In this document: positions 13,983 through 21,724 of the stretch, one piece after another
Layout: each line of letters starts with the position of its first letter
How positions within the stretch are numbered: the stretch's first letter is position 1
Origin: a virus
IMG/VR virus record: IMGVR_UViG_3300032160_001545
Location: 1-27,093 of that record
Length of the DNA: 27,093 bases
Reading direction: 5' to 3' (one strand)
Translations under genes and position numbers: made by a program
The notes under the pieces: generated by a model
Database searches by the model: none
What the model saw: only the letters and a program-made list of their open reading frames with translations
What the model was told of the DNA's origin: nothing

Positions 13983-14006
13983 CAATGCCGCGCAAATTTT
14001 TACACT
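13979..14006 (+). promoter_or_regulatory. Possible sigma-70-type promoter at the fibre gene
   Basis: TTGACA (13979-13984), a perfect -35 box, is followed after 16 bases by TACACT (14001-14006), four of six matches to TATAAT. The region is unusually A/T-rich for this window. It overlaps the first codons assigned to the fibre gene, so it could serve a shorter transcript or be fortuitous. Confidence 0.3.
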
Positions 14007-17000
14007 GCCGTCAAATTTTTACACTGCCGTCAAATTTTTACAGGCAAAGTCGGCAGCTCGGTACCCTTCTCGCTTTCCTCTTCTGTGCCGCATCCGCGTG
14101 GGCACAGTTTACCCAGGTGTCGGGCACGATCACCGACCCGAACGGCCTACCATACGCAAATGGAACGATCAGTGCCGCGCTCGTTTCGAGTGCCAGTCCC
14201 ACTCTAAACGGCTTGCCGTACACCCCACCAACGCAACCCTCTGGACTCAATAGCTCGGGCTCGTTCGTGATGAACCTTGCCGCGAATGCTTCACTACTCC
14301 CAGCCGCAAGCACGTGGAGTTTTACCGTCAATTGCGGTACGGGTTGCGTCTTGCCGGCCGGGGGGCTCGGCCCCGTATCCTTCACCATCACCGGCATTAC
14401 GATCGCGGGCGCCTCGCAAAACATCTCCGCACAGTTGCAGGCCGCGGCGCTCCCCATCTCGATTCCAGCGAGCGGCAGCTTTCCGACAGCCGCAAATGCA
14501 ACATTCGGCGCCGGCGTGGTCACTCTCACCACGTTGACCGGCAATTTTCCAGCAGCCTATCTAGTCGGCGCAACCATCTCCGTCACCGGATGCACCACCG
14601 CCGGGGATAACATCAGCGCAGCCATTGCGACCGGCGGCGCCGGCACGAATACACTCACTTATGCCGACGCCGGCGGCGGCGGCCCGGCTACCGGCTGTAT
14701 CGCGCATATTGTTTCGGGCACGGCCGCGCCACCGTTCAACACCGTAGGTGCTGGCACCAATCCTAACGCCCTGCTGGTTTCGGGGAGTCTCGCACCAACC
14801 GGCGGCGGAACCATCACCACGAACAATGTGGGAGTTGCCAGTGCCACAGTCCTCGGCAGCAACGGCAGCAGCGCACCCATCGCCGCCGGCTTGACCAACA
14901 CAAATATCTGGATCGGCAGCATCGGGGGCTTGCCCGTTGCGAATGCACTCTCGGGAGATGCTTCGCTCGCGAATAATGGCGCCGTCACGAATAAGGGCAT
15001 GAATGGCACACTTTTCTCGAGTCTCGCCACTGGCCCGCTGTGCAACACCACGGCAACCGGCGTGCCCTTCATCTGTGCGGCCGGCAACTTCCCAACCCTC
15101 AATCAAAACACCAGCGGATCCGCGGCCAGCTTCACCGGCTCGCTCACCGGCGATGTTACCGGCACACAGGGTGCAACGACTGTCACCGCAATTCACGGCA
15201 CGATCCTCACCAGCCTTGCGACTGGCCCACTGTGCAACACCACATCAACCGGCGTGCCCTTCATCTGCGGCGTCGGCAATTATCCGATCTTCAATCAAAA
15301 CACCACGGGCACAGCCGCATCGATCACGGGCGCCCTCACGCTCGCCAACACGCCACTGACCACGAATAACGACTTACTGGCGGAGCTCGGGGGAGTGCTC
15401 GCTCGAGTGCCAGGCGGCACGAACGGAACATGGCTCGGAATCTCCGGCGGGGTGCTCGCCTACAGCACGCCCAGCGTCACGCTCTCGGGAATGTTGCAAG
15501 GGCAGGCAGCCGTTGGCGGCGCTCTCACCACGAATCTCGCGCCGAGCAGCGCGCGCATTTTTGCCTCTTCGTTTCGCACCGGCGCCGGCCTCACCTCGCC
15601 GTGCTCGACGCTGCAGCAAGCCGTCGGCAATCTTGGATCCTTCGGCAATATCATCGACGCCGGCGATCTCGCCAACACCTCCGGCCCGAACGTCGGCACC
15701 TTCGCCGGGCTCAGCTACACCAACACCGCATGTGGACTTGACTCCAACATCTTCGGCGGGTTCTCGGGCGGCCAAGCGTCGACTTCGGTGATGAACGGCG
15801 GGGAAATCGACCTCGGGCCGATGAACCTGATCGTCTCGCTCGTGCCGTCCTTCTATGGTGTCTGTTGTCAAACGGTCACCCTCAACCAAACCCCACCGAT
15901 CGGGGTGATGATGATCCCGAACGGTGTGATCGGACTGAAGGGCCGCGGCCGCGGCTACGCCGGCACCCGCAACACTACCATCACCGTCGCCGCTTCTGCT
16001 GCGAATGGATCCGTCGCACCCCAGGCTCGCTCGTGGACGATCAGCGGAATCACCGCCAGTGCCATTGCCGTCCAAAATCAGAAATACGGCGCCGTGCACC
16101 GCGAGTACATGACGATTACCGCGACGGCGAACAGTTTCGGGATTAACTCAATCAGCGGCAACGGCACTCTTGCTACCGTCACCATGAACGGCCTGATCTC
16201 CGGCGAACTCTCGGCCGGGCAGACTGTCACCGTGTCGGGTAACGTGACTTTTAACGGCACGTACAGCGTGTGCGGCGCCGGCGTGGGCGGCAATTGCACC
16301 TCGCCACCCGTCACCGTGGCCGGCGTCACTACCTTTACGATCTCGACCGCGACCGTGGGCACCCAGGCCGGCGGCTCGCTTGCCGTGGGGCCGAACTTTG
16401 CCCCCGGCGAGTATATACAGATCGAAGGCGCGACCGGCGCCGCCAACGTGAACGATGGACGATGGAGAGTGTGTGCGACGCAGGTGAACGTCAACGACGG
16501 TGTGGGCGGGGATAACAACTGCCCGGTTGCATTGCCAGGCGCGTCCGGCAGTCCGAACACATTGGCCGTGGTGGGCATCAGCGCGGACAGTTCCCCCAAA
16601 CTGCAGGGTGCGACTTCCGTCACGTGCGCCTCGGGGTGTGGCACGATCGTCGGCGTGCTTCCCGTGGTCGAGCTGGGAGATCCAACCAAGGGCAATTCTC
16701 AGTTCGGCGAGCTTGTCGATCACATCCTTGTGGACTGCAATAATGTGCCCTCGTGCGTGAACTATCGCGATCTGACCGGCAACGAGCAAAGTGGAATCTG
16801 GTTCTCGGGCGGCACCGGCAGCCAGGAAGCATGTTTCATCGCCTCGACCAACGTCGGACAAAACTCTTATGGCTGGTTTTCGCTCGAGTGCTTGCCGGAC
16901 GTCGGCCAAACCTGTCTGCCTGGTTCGACGGGCTACATTATGTCCGACAACGGCGCCCGGATCATCAACGGTTGGACGTACGTCGCGCCGAACTCCTGCT

Positions 17001-17803
17001 GGCCGATCACCGGCTTCTATAACGACATTAACGGCACTTCCTTAATCGGCACCGGCCACTCGGAGCACACCATCTTCGGATTTTTGGCGGGACAGAACGC
17101 ACCCAGCTCGAACTGGGTCGCGACGGGCGTCGGAGGAATGCCGGCGAATCCGGGCAATGTCACCGACGGACCTTACCAGGGGAACCCACCGCCAGGCGCC
17201 GCGGCCCAAGCCGTTGCCGGCGCCTTCCCACAACAGATCAACGGGGCCAACTCCGCGTTTACCTCGGACTATGTTTTCATCGCCCAGAAGAAATCGAGCA
17301 ACGTGGCAGCCAGCTTCTTTGAGATCGCGGACGACTATTTCGGCTATACCTCGACCGATCAGCAGATCATGGTCAACGCCGTCGACACTTTCGGCAGCGG
17401 CACGGAGCCAACCCACTACACAACCAGTGCTTCGGTGCAGTCGACCCTGCAGGCGATCGGGACCGCACAGAACGGCAGTGCTGCCGGCACCGCGGCGAAT
17501 CCCTCTGTGGTGACGTTCTCGGCGACAAATCCGAATCTGCTGGGCTCCACGTCGGGCGCTTTTGCCTGCTCGGCAAGCGCTTCCACCGGCACCTGTGTGG
17601 TCAACACCACGGCAGTCACAACAAACAGCCGCATCTTCATTCAACCCACGGCAGCCTCGCCGGGCTTGACCTGCAACGCTACGCCGGACACGGGTCTCGT
17701 ACTTCAGCGGCTCGCTTCGCAGATCGCCGGCACGAGCTTCACTATCAATCTCGGCACCTTTGCAGGGAACGCCGAGTGTTTCAACTTCTGGATTATCGAC
17801 TAG
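13979..17803 (+). CDS. Large secreted fibre or adhesin-like protein, 1274 aa
   Basis: TTG 13979 (TTGA overlap) or ATG 13985 opens the frame. A 19-bp tandem repeat encodes the first residues before the signal peptide LGTLLAFLFCAASAWA-Q. Next come a beta domain (VSGTITDPNGLPYANGT) like those I remember from acidobacterial secreted proteins, a Thr/Ala/Gly-rich region and a 64-residue-period duplication (about residues 341-454). A long Gly/Asn-rich beta region with many paired Cys follows, suggesting a beta-helix. The C-terminal domain has the pattern 'TTNSRIFIQPTAA...SFTINLG', seen at the ends of some phage and bacterial fibre proteins. A receptor-binding or adhesin role is inferred. Export through Sec is unusual for a phage fibre. 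The stop overlaps the opposing gene by four bases. Confidence 0.78.
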   Translation: MTMPRKFLHCRQIFTLPSNFYRQSRQLGTLLAFLFCAASAWAQFTQVSGTITDPNGLPYANGTISAALVSSASPTLNGLPYTPPTQPSGLNSSGSFVMNLAANASLLPAASTWSFTVNCGTGCVLPAGGLGPVSFTITGITIAGASQNISAQLQAAALPISIPASGSFPTAANATFGAGVVTLTTLTGNFPAAYLVGATISVTGCTTAGDNISAAIATGGAGTNTLTYADAGGGGPATGCIAHIVSGTAAPPFNTVGAGTNPNALLVSGSLAPTGGGTITTNNVGVASATVLGSNGSSAPIAAGLTNTNIWIGSIGGLPVANALSGDASLANNGAVTNKGMNGTLFSSLATGPLCNTTATGVPFICAAGNFPTLNQNTSGSAASFTGSLTGDVTGTQGATTVTAIHGTILTSLATGPLCNTTSTGVPFICGVGNYPIFNQNTTGTAASITGALTLANTPLTTNNDLLAELGGVLARVPGGTNGTWLGISGGVLAYSTPSVTLSGMLQGQAAVGGALTTNLAPSSARIFASSFRTGAGLTSPCSTLQQAVGNLGSFGNIIDAGDLANTSGPNVGTFAGLSYTNTACGLDSNIFGGFSGGQASTSVMNGGEIDLGPMNLIVSLVPSFYGVCCQTVTLNQTPPIGVMMIPNGVIGLKGRGRGYAGTRNTTITVAASAANGSVAPQARSWTISGITASAIAVQNQKYGAVHREYMTITATANSFGINSISGNGTLATVTMNGLISGELSAGQTVTVSGNVTFNGTYSVCGAGVGGNCTSPPVTVAGVTTFTISTATVGTQAGGSLAVGPNFAPGEYIQIEGATGAANVNDGRWRVCATQVNVNDGVGGDNNCPVALPGASGSPNTLAVVGISADSSPKLQGATSVTCASGCGTIVGVLPVVELGDPTKGNSQFGELVDHILVDCNNVPSCVNYRDLTGNEQSGIWFSGGTGSQEACFIASTNVGQNSYGWFSLECLPDVGQTCLPGSTGYIMSDNGARIINGWTYVAPNSCWPITGFYNDINGTSLIGTGHSEHTIFGFLAGQNAPSSNWVATGVGGMPANPGNVTDGPYQGNPPPGAAAQAVAGAFPQQINGANSAFTSDYVFIAQKKSSNVAASFFEIADDYFGYTSTDQQIMVNAVDTFGSGTEPTHYTTSASVQSTLQAIGTAQNGSAAGTAANPSVVTFSATNPNLLGSTSGAFACSASASTGTCVVNTTAVTTNSRIFIQPTAASPGLTCNATPDTGLVLQRLASQIAGTSFTINLGTFAGNAECFNFWIID
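13993..14042. repeat. 19-bp tandem repeat within the 5' end of the fibre gene
   Basis: CAAATTTTTACACTGCCGT occurs at 13993-14011 and 14012-14030, followed by the first 12 bases again at 14031-14042. Part of a degenerate copy (ATGCCGCG) precedes it. The unit is not a multiple of three, so gain or loss of one copy would shift the frame ahead of the signal peptide. Confidence 0.9.
14999..15340 (+). repeat. Internal duplication in the fibre gene, period 192 bp
   Basis: Two 50-residue units at 14999-15148 and 15191-15340 share S-L-A-T-G-P-L-C-N-T-T-x-T-G-V-P-F-I-C and G-N-x-P-x-x-N-Q-N-T-x-G. The DNA is also similar, so this is a fairly recent or conserved 64-residue repeat. Each unit has two Cys. 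Confidence 0.85.
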
Positions 17804-17994
17804 CTGGGAATCTGGACCCGCGGCTCTTCGCCGGCCATCATGGGCAGCACCGACATGTTGAGGATCTTCTTGCAGTGGGCGCAGTATACCGCGAGAATCA
17901 TCCACACGCCAGCTTGCCAGTTGAAAAGACCGAGCCCGGCTTGCTCGGCGTCACAGTAGGGGCAATGGGGAAGTGGGGCAGCTTGCTCGGCCAT
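17800..17994 (-). CDS. 64-aa zinc-ribbon membrane protein
   Basis: The product has C-P-Y-C near residue 12 and C-A-H-C near residue 39, a zinc-ribbon pair. A hydrophobic, aromatic stretch (GLFNWQAGVWMILAVY) lies between the two knuckles. It starts one base after the ATPase stop and is the last gene of the leftward block. Its TAG overlaps the TAG of the fibre gene on the other strand in the palindrome CTAG. It is probably an accessory of the ATPase or a small regulator; no family is recognised. Confidence 0.65.
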   Translation of the reverse strand: MAEQAAPLPHCPYCDAEQAGLGLFNWQAGVWMILAVYCAHCKKILNMSVLPMMAGEEPRVQIPS

Positions 17995-17997
17995 CAG

Positions 17998-19047
17998 TTA
18001 CGCTCCTTGGTGCTCTTCATCAAACTCCCTCACGATGGCTCGAGCTGATTCCACCGGCTCCTCGCCTCGAGCGATTGCTTCTGCATGGGCCATCCCCATC
18101 CATGCCGGCTGCACGTACACCCGATACAGTTCCTTTTCCCAACACACAATGAACTGCCCCAAGCCGAGCTCGGGGATCTCGTGCTTTTTCGGCTTGCGAA
18201 TGTGGCCGGGGATATAGGCCAGGGTCCGATCAATTTCCCCCGGGTCGCGCTGCACACCGAACAGCCACACCTTGCACTGCCGCAACAGCACACCGCTCAC
18301 GCTCGCGAGATCCTGAGAGTCGATCCAGAGAAAGTTTTTCAGGGCAGCCCCTTCGCGGATCATCTCTTCGGCTGCGAACCGCACCGGCGAGCCCCGGCGC
18401 CGCGGCGCAAACTTCCACGCCTCGGGAATGACCGCGATCGTGTGCACTTCGTTGTGGTGGATCCACTCGATCGCTGAGCGCACGATCAGCCCTTGGAGCG
18501 CAAACTCGTAAGGCAGAAGATCCATCACGTTCAGCCCGTCCTCGAGTTCGAGCGTCGGCGTGTGCGGCAAGGCTTCGATACCGGGCACCACTTCGCGAAG
18601 GTACTCGGTGAGCACGGTGTACACGTTGCGGGTGAAGCCGCGGACCTTACTGCTGAGCGCCGTCTCGGCATTCTGTAACACGTCCGCCAGGGTTTTCGGT
18701 GCTTTCCATGTTCCCTCGGGTCCGCTGTAGGTTTGGCACAGGTTAATAATTTGCGCCAGTTCGATCTTCTGTTTTTCCCCGGACGTCGCTTCGATCAGAG
18801 ATTTGATAAAAGGCCAGTCCGTCCGATCCTTGAAGTATGCCCGGATCGGTTGCGCCACACGGAAAGACCCTTCGCCGCGCTTGGTGACGAAGGCCACGGC
18901 TCGGCACTTCGACCGGCACACTACACCCTCGAGCAGTGTCGTTTTGCCGCTCACGTTGGTCTGTCCGGTGACGGCCATGTGGCCGATCGGGATTGTGATC
19001 GCTCTCCCGGTACGCAACTCAAATCCGAGATGCACGCCGGCGCTCAC
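17998..19047 (-). CDS. HerA/FtsK-superfamily ATPase, candidate genome-packaging ATPase, 349 aa
   Basis: GTG at 19047 (GTGA overlap) gives 349 residues. Motif A is TGQTNVSGKTT (28-37), one residue longer than the usual GxTGSGKS of HerA proteins. The motif B position reads I-A-V-I-P-E-A (204-210), with the normal D-E pair replaced by P-E. A Gln at 245 in FLWIDSQDLASVSGVLLRQC fits the sensor Gln of HerA/FtsK ATPases, followed by WLFGVQRDPGEIDRTLAYIP. Such ATPases move double-stranded DNA, and tailless membrane viruses use one to fill the capsid. There is no terminase-type nuclease domain and no relaxase or pilus gene nearby, so packaging is preferred to conjugation. Confidence 0.8.
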   Translation of the reverse strand: MSAGVHLGFELRTGRAITIPIGHMAVTGQTNVSGKTTLLEGVVCRSKCRAVAFVTKRGEGSFRVAQPIRAYFKDRTDWPFIKSLIEATSGEKQKIELAQIINLCQTYSGPEGTWKAPKTLADVLQNAETALSSKVRGFTRNVYTVLTEYLREVVPGIEALPHTPTLELEDGLNVMDLLPYEFALQGLIVRSAIEWIHHNEVHTIAVIPEAWKFAPRRRGSPVRFAAEEMIREGAALKNFLWIDSQDLASVSGVLLRQCKVWLFGVQRDPGEIDRTLAYIPGHIRKPKKHEIPELGLGQFIVCWEKELYRVYVQPAWMGMAHAEAIARGEEPVESARAIVREFDEEHQGA

Positions 19048-19154
19048 AGCTTGACCCCAAGCAGCCGCAGCAAGACGAACAGGACGATAGTCCAAGCGAG
19101 AAACGGGTGCAGATTCGCCATCTGATCGAACGCGGTTATAAAGTGCTCAAGCAT
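19044..19154 (-). CDS. 36-aa single-pass membrane peptide
   Basis: The peptide MLEHFITAFDQMANLHPFLA leads into the hydrophobic helix WTIVLFVLLRLLGVKL. Its stop is shared with the ATPase start (GTGA), which supports the reading. The start is uncertain: in-frame GTG codons farther upstream could add residues, and no strong ribosome site precedes the ATG. It may anchor or regulate the ATPase, or be a virion membrane peptide. The bases between it and the recombinase stop (19155-19233) hold nothing else I can support. Confidence 0.5.
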   Translation of the reverse strand: MLEHFITAFDQMANLHPFLAWTIVLFVLLRLLGVKL

Positions 19155-19233
19155 GACGCAAAAAGAAATGTTTCTGTGGTTCAAAAACTGTGCAAACTCG
19201 ACCACTACAATCAACCACTTACACACACCACAA

Positions 19234-19817
19234 TTAGGCACCTTTTGCGGCACGCTGCAGGGCGCGCCGACAGCTCTCAATGGAAACCTTCATCTCGCTC
19301 GCGATCGTGTCCCAGGGCACGCCCTGTGCGCGGCGCTTGCGGATATAATCGGCATCCACAAAAACGCGTGGCCGGCCGAGCCTGCTTCCTTTGCCCGCGC
19401 GTTGGCGATTCCCGACCGAACTCGCTCACGGATGCACTCGCGTTCGAACTCGGCAAACGCTCCGATGATCTGAAACATCAGGCGGCCGGCCGCGGTAGTG
19501 GTGTCCACCTGATCTTTGACGCTCACAAATTCCACGCCCAACTCGTGAAACTCTTCCAGGGCATTCACGAGATGCCGCAGGGACCGGGCAAACCGATCGA
19601 ACTTCCAGACCATAACCACGTCGAACTTTCGCCGGCGGACGTCCGCCATCATGCGATCGAGCACCGGGCGCTTCTCTTTGGAACCAGAAACGCCCGGCTC
19701 GGGAAAGATGGTGTGCTCCCATCCGCGATGCTCGGCTTCGGTTGCCATGTCGCGGATCTGCATCCCCTCATCTTGCTCGCCCGTCGATACCCGTGCGTAG
19801 AGTGCGGCTCGCTTCAT
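19234..19817 (-). pseudogene. Serine recombinase (resolvase/invertase family), frameshifted
   Basis: The catalytic domain is intact: Y-A-R-V-S11-T-G-E-Q with the nucleophilic Ser, then V-V-M-V-W-K-F-D-R-F-A-R-S, and F-Q-I-I-G-A-F-A-E-F-E-R leading into the long arm. The frame ends at 19290 after a nonsense tail. The expected C-terminus (GSRLGRPRVFVDADYI, then WDTIASEMKVSIESCRRAL, a Hin/resolvase-type HTH) continues in the -1 frame to TAA 19234-19236. One A added to the AAA at 19390-19392 restores about 194 residues. Small serine recombinases resolve multimers or invert segments. ATG 19817 overlaps the preceding TGA. A truncated protein would lack its DNA-binding domain. Confidence 0.85.
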
Positions 19818-20020
19818 CAGGCTTTCCAGTTCACCGCACGCCAGATCCCCATCAGGAAGAAAAACAGCACGCCCACTCGGGTTATTTTTTCTGTCGGCTT
19901 GCCAAAACACCAGGACCGCGGAAAGAATCGGCTCGGGATTCCAAGGCTGTAGAGGATCCTCCCGAGCCAAGTGCGCTCTACGCTGAACTGATAAGGTTCG
20001 CTCTGTGCTGGTTGCTTCAT
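19817..20020 (-). CDS. 67-aa basic membrane protein
   Basis: ATG 20020 follows a GGAGGG site that lies inside the end of the propeller gene, and the stop overlaps the recombinase start (TGATG). A basic, aromatic N-terminal half (SVERTWLGRILYSLGIPSRF) precedes a hydrophobic helix (ITRVGVLFFFLMGIWRAV). No signal peptidase site is evident. The function is unknown. The tight coupling on both sides makes it likely to be real. Confidence 0.6.
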   Translation of the reverse strand: MKQPAQSEPYQFSVERTWLGRILYSLGIPSRFFPRSWCFGKPTEKITRVGVLFFFLMGIWRAVNWKA

Positions 20021-20024
20021 GGTT

Positions 20025-21674
20025 TTATAGTTGCCCTCCTTGGCAAGGTGTCACGGGATCGCCACCAGGGCCACGTTGCTGCGAGTCGTTATTCCACGTG
20101 TAGATGTGCCCCGGAATTCCGCCAGCCCCGTACACCCTTATATGCGGCGCACCGACGGTAAGTGCCACTCCCCAGCCTAAGCCGTCTGAGGTCACTATAC
20201 CCTCAACATCGCCATTCACGTACCGCCCCGGCATCTTCGTCGGCTTCGGGCTGATGCCTTTGTAAACGACGTGCACGTTGCCACCGTAAAGATCCAACAG
20301 GGGAAAAAATGTAGAGGTGCACCATTGCTGCATCCCCACTCCCGTCCACTCGTAGTTTCCAATGAGCGCCCCTACCCCAAACAGCCCGTACCCTGACGGC
20401 TCGACGTTGAAGTTATTCTTAATGTAGTACTTTTGATTGACCTCGGTTTCGTGCCGGTTGCAGTCGCAGTCATTCGAGCTCGTGAAGACAATCCCTCCAA
20501 CAGCTAACACCACTTCAAGTTTGAAGTTTGTAGAGCTACAACTGGGACCCGGCGCGAAGCCATCACAGGTCGTACCGGCGGAAAATGGGGTTGCGTCCAA
20601 AACGGCATCGGCAGTTGTCGACAGGTAGCATTCCGGATCCCCTAACGGTTCCCACCCAGAGGGACAAACATACTTCGCGTTCGCGTGGTTTAGGTCGTAG
20701 AAGTTGACCGTCACGTTAGGATCACCACTGCCACAAGCCGATCCGCAGGTGCCGCTGATATGAATCGCCCCTTGGGCAAGGACCGTGTTGAGGTGATAGA
20801 GATAAGTGTTAGATGCCACCGCGAGGCTGAGCCCTGCCCCTCCCACCGTGAGGTACGTCGGCGTGAAGTACGTAGTGGACACCTCCGAGAATGTGCTTCC
20901 GTTGTCGTGGGAGATCCAAACGTTTCCGCTAGTGTCGAGCATCATGACGCTATCGTTGCCGATCGCGATAGCCCCGGCGTTGGTACTGGGAGTAAAGGGA
21001 ACGGAGCTGCTCACGTTCTGCCATCCAAGGGTTGTCTCCCACACCCAGGTTGCGTTCGCTCCGTTGACTCCCATCACGTTTCCGTCCGAGCTGACCGCGA
21101 TGTTGTCGAATGCTCCGTCTATCTGTTGCCAGCTAGTTCCGCCTGCTACCCATTCGTAAATGTTCCCGTTTCCGTTGGAAGTACCCAAGCACCAGAGGTT
21201 CCCTGCGGCGTCGATCCCGCCTTGAATACAAGCGCCGTTGGCCATTTGCTTTAAGGTTCCATCGCTCTGCAGGGTGAAGACGTTGTGAGTTGCGGTGCTT
21301 CCGAGGATCATCACCTCGGTCGCGCTTCCGGCGTAGATGGTCACGGTGTGACCATTACTGCCGGAAAGTTCCAAGTTGGTTTTCCGATTCCACGCCTGCG
21401 TCGACCAGTTCCACAGCCACACTTCATGACTGCTGTCTACGTGATAAACGGTGCCGTCGGCCGCGGCTGCAATGTTGACGGCGTTCCCGGTGAAATTCAC
21501 CCAGCAATTATCAGAGACACAGTTCCAGCCTGAGTACGGGCTGTAGGTGCTGTTCAGCACGTCGACGCCAGTTAGAGAGTAGGTCGCCGTGTACTGGGCC
21601 AGTCCCGGCAGGGACAGCAGAAGGACCGCATACACTCCGAAAACCAAGCGTGCTATTTTGTGGTAGCTGATCAT
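20025..21674 (-). CDS. Secreted beta-propeller-like protein, 549 aa
   Basis: ATG 21674 has a GGAGGGG site. The signal peptide is IARLVFGVYAVLLLSLPGLA-Q. Residues of about 50-310 form repeated blades with the tectonin-like pattern 'I-A-x-x-x-D-G-x-V/L-W ... W-x-x-I' (AAAADGTVYHVDSSHEVWLW, AAGNLWCLGT, SSDGNVMGVNGANATWVWET, TSGNVWISHDNGSTF). Such propellers bind ligands or glycans outside the cell. The C-terminal half is Cys-rich (CGSACGSG, CPSGWEPLGDPECY, NDCDCNRH) and has no family I know. By eye its GC content is lower than its neighbours, near 50% in sampled lines, which suggests a separately acquired cargo gene. It is the only large exported product in the leftward block. Confidence 0.78.
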   Translation of the reverse strand: MISYHKIARLVFGVYAVLLLSLPGLAQYTATYSLTGVDVLNSTYSPYSGWNCVSDNCWVNFTGNAVNIAAAADGTVYHVDSSHEVWLWNWSTQAWNRKTNLELSGSNGHTVTIYAGSATEVMILGSTATHNVFTLQSDGTLKQMANGACIQGGIDAAGNLWCLGTSNGNGNIYEWVAGGTSWQQIDGAFDNIAVSSDGNVMGVNGANATWVWETTLGWQNVSSSVPFTPSTNAGAIAIGNDSVMMLDTSGNVWISHDNGSTFSEVSTTYFTPTYLTVGGAGLSLAVASNTYLYHLNTVLAQGAIHISGTCGSACGSGDPNVTVNFYDLNHANAKYVCPSGWEPLGDPECYLSTTADAVLDATPFSAGTTCDGFAPGPSCSSTNFKLEVVLAVGGIVFTSSNDCDCNRHETEVNQKYYIKNNFNVEPSGYGLFGVGALIGNYEWTGVGMQQWCTSTFFPLLDLYGGNVHVVYKGISPKPTKMPGRYVNGDVEGIVTSDGLGWGVALTVGAPHIRVYGAGGIPGHIYTWNNDSQQRGPGGDPVTPCQGGQL

Positions 21675-21724
21675 CAAGTGGCCCCTCCGTTGGGCCGGTT
21701 GTGGTGATTGGTGAGGGCCGGGAC

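Noticed and set aside
19290-19970. Recombinase beginning at the upstream ATG with about 50 extra residues
   Set aside because: The extra residues overlap the 67-residue membrane gene out of frame. The ATG at 19817 gives the family's normal N-terminus and a TGATG overlap.
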